NCBI GenBank assembly: GCA_012934845.2
Contig: WNNJ02000574.1
Span: 62,001-126,000, forward strand
Length of the DNA: 64,000 nucleotides
Source: Pomphorhynchus laevis
Lineage: Eukaryota; Acanthocephala; Palaeacanthocephala; Echinorhynchida; Pomphorhynchidae
Direction of reading: 5' to 3'
Made by a program: the position numbers and the translations under genes. A model generated the notes under the pieces. It was not told where the DNA came from and searched no databases. It saw only the letters and a list, made by a program, of their open reading frames with translations. This document shows, in pieces, positions 57,021-64,000 of this stretch (position 1 is the first letter of the stretch; the number at the start of each line of letters is the position of its first letter).

Positions 57021-60000
57021 AACTAGATCTGGGAGAAATTGTCACCTTCTCTACTATTTGTAAAACACAACTTCTTGAAACTACTTCAAAATCTTCACGG
57101 CTTCAGGCCCAGAGAGATCTGAGCCCCCGGCTGCATCAACGTGTTGTCATCTGACTGAAACATTCAGGGTCTCTAACCCCCTAAAAGTCAGGTCTAGGCG
57201 GACTATGGTCGGTAATTTCGAGATGAGGAACTTGAGAAACCTTAGTATTTGCTCTGGCGGACGTCCTCAAGAGAAGAAGACAAATCCCGAGATAGTCCAA
57301 GTGCACCAGAGGCTCACTTGTTTTTTTCCATTCAATGACAGATGCTGAACCTGTTTCATGGCCCATCTAGCTCTCTTTAGAGTACGTTTAAGTCTATTCA
57401 TGTACGATTGTCGACTAGTACACTGTAATGATAAATCCCGGATATTTTACTCGACTTGTGAAGGTAGGGTGGTTGAGACTGTAAAAGGAGAGGAGATCAG
57501 AGAGTGCAAATCTCTTAAGTTTATTTATAGCGGCAGGGGCGCCATGAAAGATTACCACCTGAGATTTTTCAGAGTTTAGAATAAGATTGGATAAGGATAA
57601 CTGATCTTTTAATCTTAAAAAGAATCGGCTGATATCCGACTACATCTTTGCACCTGTGTATAAAAAACAGGGTTGTGGTATCAGCATATACCACAAAAAG
57701 GTTGATCACATTTGAAAGCTTTGAAGAGAACACTAGAGCTAGCAAGATATAAGATAGGAGAAAGTGGGGAACATTGAGGCACACCTGTAATAGGGTAGAA
57801 CTGACGTGCATCAGGGTCGTCTACATAGTAGAACCGCTTGATGTACGGCAATATATCCACCCTGTTAACAATTCTCGCAGGCAGCCAAAGTGATCTGGGA
57901 GAGGAGATAACAAAGGGAATAAAGATGCGTTCAAATGCAGCGGAAAAGTCAAGAAAAACAGCCACAACAAGCTGATGACTGTTATCCTGACAAAATTGAT
58001 GCAATTCACAAATTGCTAAATGGGCCGAGTGCACTTGGACAAACCAATGAACCTCGGTGGGATTAAATTACGCCGACTGAAATGATCGCAAATTCTATGC
58101 GCAAGCGCTTTTTCGTAAATGGATATGAGGGAATTTTGAATCGAAATGGGCCGCAGGTCTTTGGGACATACAACCGATTTTTTCTTTGATAAAATATACG
58201 TCGGCTACAGTTGATGCCTGTTACATCGGATGGTGAGGCTAAAATCATTGTGAAGATCATTTATCTTTGATCGGCTCTCAACAGCTAACAAACTCGAGAA
58301 GAGAGTAGAGCGACGTACTAGGAGGTGCCCATAAGTGGGCAACAGGAGTTAAGGATATCCAAAAAAGATAAGTCCCAGCATCTGAGTCACCCTAAGTCGG
58401 GATTATTTAGGAAGAAAGTGTAACTCCATAATTATGTAGGGCTAGTGACTCCTCCAAACTCAATCAAGATCTATGCTACTAACTAAACCCGATGCCCACT
58501 CCCGCAGCAGACAAACTTATCCTTTTTGAATATATTCCAGAAGGAAGCCTGGGAGAGATTATGACGAGCGATACTCCTTATGTCCTGACTCAGCTAGAGT
58601 CTATATCTAGAGCTCCAGTATTCATTCGAGAGAACATGCCTGTAGGAAGCAGATAGATTGGGAAGGTGTTGAATTTTTGCTAAGACCTTGAGTTTTATCG
58701 GAATGGGACTGTAAATGCGACCTTTATAGGTAGTCGACAGGATCTTGGTAGCTTGCGAAGAGAGGAAGGAATTAAATTCGGTCAAACTCTGGTTTCCTTT
58801 CCTGGGGATGAGTTAGATAGCTGCCAGAAAGAAGGCAACTCTTATTAAATCAAAATGAAACTCCTTCTAAGCAACACGTCTTCCTCACGCCGCCAGCGTA
58901 TTAAGTAATAAGTGGGAAGTGATAAGTAATAAGTCAGTAATAAGTATCAGTAATAAGTATCAGTAATAAGTATCAGTAATAAGTATCAGTAATAAGTTGA
59001 TGAGTGAATTTGTTGAGTCAATGGTTTGTGTATAAGATAATCGATCCTAACTCTGCGGACAGCTGCATTAAGCCAACGACCAGTTCTGTCGTTGAAGTCG
59101 CCGAGTAACATGCCGTAGCCACAACCTAAAATACGGTCCAGGATGTCACGATTCTTGAGAATTTCCCCTGACCGGATGTATACATTGACTAGGCTGATGC
59201 GTTTACTGTTCTTGACAAGTGTTATAACTAAACAAGGCATGGTAGGACACGAGAAGTTTAATAAAACGAAAGACCTTGACGTGCATTTAACTAGGGTTAA
59301 AATATCTTGTGATGAAGAAGAGTGAGGAGGGGTTATGTATGGAGTAATGTGGGTGATTATATGCTTAGGGATAAATCGAGTAATGCCCTGGGAAATACGG
59401 ATTGACCGCGTCTCCAGACGGGCGGTAGCACCTCTCGAAGTCCATTGAAGAATATGAAGTGAAAAAATCTTGGTTACTTTTCATTGCGTCAATGTAACCG
59501 AAGTGGGACTTTATCCACCTAGTTGGAACCATAAGCTGAAATGTTGCCCTTTCCGCTTCGAGCCTCGACAGGTGTAGTCATTTCCCTATTGGCATTATCT
59601 TCATTTCTCAACGCAAGGCTCCAATCTTTTCTTCTTTGCCAGTTTAAAGAGGCTAAGGTCTGCGGCGACGAAGCAATCCGTTTCTTTAATCTCGGGGGTT
59701 TTCTAGATTTAGCAACTGATGTAGGTGGACTTTGAACTCACCAATCTTTGCCTTAAGGTTTTTAATTAAATCGGTCATCTTCTCCATTGATTCTTGGTGC
59801 TTGGCCTCAACAAGCCGTAAGAGGTCTGAGTCGGACATCATGTTATTATTGGCGGAACATTAGAGTGAGCTAGATACTTGGCCACGTATATCGAGGCAGA
59901 ACAAAATGCTACGGGAATCTGGAATTCTCTCTTCCCTGTAATAAATCTGATATTGCTAATTTTAAAATCTTGTTCAAGTGCTAGAATGTCTTCATCTGAC

Positions 60001-60030
60001 TATGTCGGAATGTTGTTGATTTTCCATGTT
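57020..60030 (-). mobile_element. LINE family A, copy 2 (ORF1 part to RT), decayed
   Basis: Minus strand, from the 5' end: ORF1 remains with SDEDILALEQDFKISNIRFI, then SDSDLLRLVEAKHQESMEKM (60,000-59,750); the start of the endonuclease, with VYIRSGEILKNRDILDR and MLLGDFNDRTGRWLNA (59,240-59,000); the linker YKGRIYSPIPIKLKVLAK (58,785-58,594); the RT with VAVFLDFSAAFERIFIPFVI and ITGVPQCSPLSPILYLASSS (58,034-57,681), whose motif A is still readable; and the C-terminal region to 57,180. Frameshifts and stops separate the parts. It is the same family as 3.2-5.1 kb and 6.06-6.5 kb. Confidence 0.8.
58903..58997. repeat. 13-bp microsatellite-like run inside LINE A
   Basis: AGTAATAAGTATC repeats about five times in the endonuclease part of LINE family A copy 2, so it expanded after insertion. 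Confidence 0.8.
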
Positions 60031-60467
60031 GCTTGGATAGGCTAGTATAAGTCTATAAAGCTACAAAGAATAAGCCTACAGTAAAAGTCTACAATATAAG
60101 CCTACGAAGGACTTGTCAAATCCTTTGATCGTCTGAGCAAAAATTTTTCAAGACTGATATGATAAACAATAAGTATCGGTTTTAAAAAATGCTGGTTATA
60201 TTATAACCAGCATTTTATTATATTATATCACATAAATTCAAAAGACTAGTTGTGCCTCTTTCATCAAAGCATCAAACTGAAATTCACAACGACCAACATA
60301 ATGAACAAACAACTACATCTACGTTAGCAAAAATAAACAAAAACAACAAAGACAAGAACAATGGCAAAAGAAACTCAAAATAAAATTAATTTTAAGATTG
60401 ATTTGACCAAAACAGTATCTTTAAATAAAGAATAAACTACATACTTTGTTTATTTACAATAAACAAA

Positions 60468-60897
60468 TTTTTGCATGAGTATTCATGCATACCATATAAT
60501 ATAAAATATAATACATTAAATAATGAAATTTTAAGAATTGCAACAATATGTAATGATATTGGCTTTCTTCAAAATCATTTAAATAATTTAATAGATACAT
60601 ATTTTAAACTAGGTTACTATAAAAATAACATCAAGCAGAAAATAGTAAAATATATAAATCAACACAATAATATAAAGAATAAATTTAAACTCTTAAGTGG
60701 CAAATTTTTATGGATGGATAATAAATAATATACTTTGTATTAGAATAAGATACTAGATAGTTATTTCAGAGGAAATACATCATTAGCATGTATTTGGCCC
60801 CGCTGCTATGTTGGGTAGAGGAGTTTGGGGCCGAAACCTGATAGCATAGCAGTTCCTCCTGATGACCTCTAATTCTTATTCTGGTACAACGTATGTT
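60468..60897 (+). mobile_element. Penelope-like RT end plus 3' element, in duplication copy 2, unit 1
   Basis: The RT thumb region from HEYSCIPYN runs to LLSGKFLWMDNK and a stop. Then come ACTTTGTATTAGAATAAG and the clearest copy of the pseudoknot-capable motif: GGCCCC (60,796-60,801) can pair with GGGGCC (60,827-60,832), and CTGCTATG (60,803-60,810) with CATAGCAG (60,845-60,852). Confidence 0.65.
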
Positions 60898-61292
60898 ATA
60901 CGTATTAATAAACATATTTTTGCATGAGCATTCATGCATACCATATAATATAAAATATAATACATTAAATAATGAAATTTTAAGAATTGCAACAATATGT
61001 AATGATATTGGTTTTCTTCAAAATCATTTAAATAATTTAATAGATACATATTTTAAACTAGGTTACTATAAAAATAACATCAAGCAGAAAATAGTAAAGT
61101 ATATAAATCAACAAAATAATAAAAAAAATTAATTTAAAATTAATCCTAAATAATCAAATTTCATCAGAAAAAATACGTCATAGGCACGCCTTTGGTCCTG
61201 CTGATGTGTTAAGTCGAGGAATAGGATCCGAAACCTGATAGCATAGCGGTTCCTCTTGATGACCTCTAATCCTTATTCTGATACAACGTCTG
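60898..61292 (+). mobile_element. Penelope-like RT end plus 3' element, in duplication copy 2, unit 2
   Basis: Counterpart of 48,896-49,290: the RT thumb restarts at HEHSCIPYN and ends in the diverged 3' motif with GGTCCT, GGATCC and CATAGCGG. Confidence 0.65.
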
Positions 61293-63119
61293 TATTTTTA
61301 TTAAAAAAAATATTTATTTTATTTTATTAAAAAGTTAATTCTCTATTTCTAATTAAGACACACGGTTCGTTATTCTTAAACAATTCATAAAAATTGGTAT
61401 TTATTTTAAATTTCAATTTTTTATTTTAACTTAATATAAGTTATACAACATCTTATAACAATTATTTATTTTATTATTTAAATTTTATTACAATTACTTA
61501 TTATCTAATTATTAAATTTTGATTTATTGATTTAGCATTATTGTTATTATTTAGGTATTTTTATAAATTTATTTTTATTTTATAATTATATTAAATACTT
61601 AGACTCAGTTAGCTGAATTGATTGGTAACTTATCGTAGAGTTAATTTTTAACTAAGTTTTATTCACATAGCAAATGAACTCAAAACTACACCGCAACAAA
61701 TTAAACAAATGAACTTGGTTGCTCAAGAGTATTTTAATCAATATCCTAACATTTAAATCTAGTCGAACATAATTTTGAGGGCCCATTTTCTATAATTGCT
61801 GAAAACTGACTTTGTGTCGAATATAACGCTCTGTAATTCGAATTGTAATGATACAAAAGCATTTTTGCAAGCGTTTGACATATAGTCTTTGTTGAGCAAA
61901 TGTGAATACGCCAATACAAGGTTATAATAGTTTAAAACGTTGTATTGCACAGTAATAGAATAAATAAATAGAAATAGTTTAGAATTGAATAAAAAAGATA
62001 TCAATCAAGTTTATTGAATGAAGTTGCAATATATGTTTAGTAACGTTCGTCGGGTGTGAACGATATCTAGTGTTTGCAATAACAAGCAGCTGGAGGCACT
62101 ATGATGAGTGAAGAACATAGAGGTGAAAGTTAAATGACTAAAAAGGTTGTCAAACTATTTATAAATGATCACGTCAGAGTGCATCCAAAATCCTGTAATA
62201 CAAATATCGATGAAGTGATTTTACTGCATTATGGCATTTTCTAATTGTACGAAAATACGGCGAAAAAATTAAAGTACAGAGCACTATAACATCTTTACAT
62301 TTCACAGATTAAATGGCCTGCTTTGGAAATCTATTTCGAAAATTGTCGGACCGGTAAGGAGTATATAAATTCGCATGAAAGTTGCGGGCAATTTTTCAAA
62401 GAATAGCTGAATTCTCTATAGACTTTCTAAGTATTGCATCATGTTGAAACGTTAGTGCTTAGTGCTTGCGGACTGATGATCTACTGAATACTAATGCAGG
62501 CACACGATGATGCTAGTGGTTAGATCGTGTGGCAACTGGTTTGCGACGATATTCGTTCACTAGTTTGCAGCCTGAGTAGAAAGATTAAATAATATGTATA
62601 TTAAAATCATGTCCATGTAAATATATTAACATATTATTATATTATAATATATAATATATAATAATAATTTTTGCTCTGAATTTTGACATTTCTAAAAATT
62701 ATTCGAAATCGATAATTTCTAACTGAAAATAAAAACAAATTAATTCATAAAGATAGGATCGCAAGTATCTCAAAAATACAATATTTTCCAAAAAGCGAAA
62801 AAATTGTTTACTAATTTATTTAAATTATTTAATGAAATTTCATTTTAGTTATTTATTTTTACTAAAAATTATTTAATTATTAAATTTAATTTTGTATGTA
62901 GAAGAATTTCCAGTTGTAATAAAAGATTTATAGGACTTGAATTCGATTTATATTTAAAAAACGTTACAACGTTTCTACGGGTACTTCCATCATCTTCAGG
63001 TACATCATCAGGTACATCATCGTCAGGTACATCATCGTCAAGTACATCATGGCGGAGTTATATTAGTTAAATCATAATATAATAAAATCATTTAAATAAT
63101 ACAATGTTATTTTAAAAAT

Positions 63120-63850
63120 ATTTATAGCTGACTTGATTTTAAGCTTTATAGAATATGAATTTGTTCATAACTATGTAAAAACTAAATCTAAACAATATAA
63201 ATATATGAAATATATGTTTCGATACATTGATGATATATGTGTATTTAATTCTAATAATTTTTATTCAATTAGTGAACAAATTTATCCAGAAAGCCTTATT
63301 CTTAACAAAACCAATATTAATGATAAAGAAGGTGTATATCTAGATATGAACATTAAATTAACATTAACTAAAACTACTATTAATTTATATCGTAAAGATG
63401 ACATATTTAAATTTACAAGAAACATATTTTTGCATGAGCATTCATGCATACCATATAATATAAAATATAATACATTAAATAATGAAATTTTAAGAATTGC
63501 AACAATTTGTAACGATATTGGCTTTCTTCAAAATCATTTAAATAATTTAATAGATACATATTTTAAACTAGGTTACTATAAAAATAACATCAAGCAGAAA
63601 ATAGTAAAATATATAAATCAACACAATAATATAAAGAATAAATTTAAACTCTTAAGTGGCAAATTTTTATGGATGGATAATAAATAATATACTTTGTATT
63701 AGAATAAGATACTAGATAGTTATTTCAGAGGAAATACATCATTAGCATGTATTTGGCCCCGCTGCTATGTTGGGTAGAGGAGTTAGGGGCCGAAACCTGA
63801 TAGCATAGCAGTTCCTCCTGATGACCTCTAGTTCTTATTCTGATACATCG
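63120..63850 (+). mobile_element. longest Penelope-like RT fragment in the window, with 3' element
   Basis: Open from about 63,120 to the stop at 63,687: ADLILSFIEYEF (the palm helix before the catalytic site), MFRYIDDICVFN (YIDD catalytic motif), QIYPESLILNKTNI and YLDMNIKLTLTKTTINLY, then the thumb HEHSCIPYNIKY to FLWMDNK. This order, including IP-Y ... R-I-x-x-I-C ... L-G-Y, fits Penelope-type RTs; the N-terminal RT motifs and GIY-YIG are absent here. The 3' motif follows at 63,745-63,830. Clade assignment is by motif only. Confidence 0.65.
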
Positions 63851-64000
63851 TATGTTATTCATAAAAATTGAATTTTATTTTAAATTTCAATTTTAAATTT
63901 CAATTTTAAATTTGAACTTGATATAAAAGTAAATATAAAGTAAAGATTATTTAAATATTATATTTAAATATTATATTTATACTAAATATATAATATTTAG

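Larger units (their letters stand above)
60468..63050 (+). repeat. segmental duplication, copy 2 of 2
   Basis: Near-identical partner of 48,463-51,048. Its left edge starts inside the RT thumb region (TTTTTGCATGAG). Its right edge lies after only about four minisatellite units, at GTACATCAT, where unrelated sequence (GGCGGAGTTA) follows. The left-hand flank differs completely from that of copy 1. Confidence 0.9.

Noticed and set aside
60815-60862. Third helix AGGAG/CTCCT extending the pseudoknot
   Set aside because: Present in the 60.8-kb copy but absent in the 9.0-kb copy, and incompatible with both other helices at once.
60825-60870. Canonical hammerhead ribozyme at the Penelope-like 3' motif (CTGATGA and GAAAC both present)
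   Set aside because: GAAAC lies upstream of CTGATGA and the sequences that would form stem II do not pair, so neither a type I nor a permuted hammerhead fits.
1-64000. tRNA, rRNA or CRISPR features
   Set aside because: No cloverleaf-like GC-rich segments with box sequences, no rRNA landmarks, and the regular repeats seen lack unique spacers.

Overview
This is a very AT-rich, intron-bearing invertebrate chromosome segment. I infer an arthropod-like animal from the short introns (57 and 61 bp), the animal-specific genes (Rubicon family, multi-Tudor family) and the retroelement mix, but the species cannot be named from sequence alone. No bacterial-type gene, rRNA, tRNA or CRISPR array was seen.

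Two host genes were reconstructed by joining exons with GT-AG sites and consistent reading phase. (1) On the + strand, about 9.93-20.89 kb, lies the C-terminal part of a Rubicon (RUBCN) homologue, an autophagy/endosome regulator: five exons covering the conserved cysteine-rich Rubicon homology domain. The N-terminal exons were not found. (2) On the - strand, about 52.8 kb down to 22.2 kb, lies a large multi-Tudor protein (about 2,100 residues) built from at least 15 exons. It has five Tudor or Tudor-like modules, a 668-codon exon in the middle that encodes about eleven RG-rich repeats, and an acidic tail. Multi-Tudor proteins act in germline piRNA granules by binding dimethylated arginines in RG motifs, so this protein appears to carry both readers and potential ligands. 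The two genes converge, with stop codons 1.3 kb apart.

Layout: 0.6-2.9 kb is a ~288-bp satellite array with an inserted short minisatellite. 3.2-8.4 kb holds two kinds of decayed LINE plus a decayed fukutin/LicD-family pseudogene. 9.9-20.9 kb is the Rubicon gene, with a LINE, a 0.4-kb MITE and a 41-bp hairpin in its introns. 22.2-52.8 kb is the Tudor gene, whose introns hold a GIY-YIG Penelope-like element (33.7-34.9 kb), an L2/CR1-like LINE (35.8-37.2 kb), an RTE-like fragment (31.9-32.7 kb), tandem and inverted duplications (43.2-47.7 kb), tandem Penelope-like reverse transcriptase ends (48.2-49.3 kb) and an ~84-copy 15-bp minisatellite (51.0-52.25 kb). 53-57 kb is repeat-rich with decayed coding remnants. 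57.0-60.0 kb is a second copy of the first LINE. 60.47-63.05 kb is a near-identical copy of 48.46-51.05 kb, followed by the longest Penelope-like RT fragment (63.1-63.7 kb).

The most unusual signals are the Tudor protein with an internal RG-repeat block, a recurring pseudoknot-capable RNA motif directly downstream of every Penelope-like RT end, and the 12-kb-spaced duplication that breaks inside the minisatellite.
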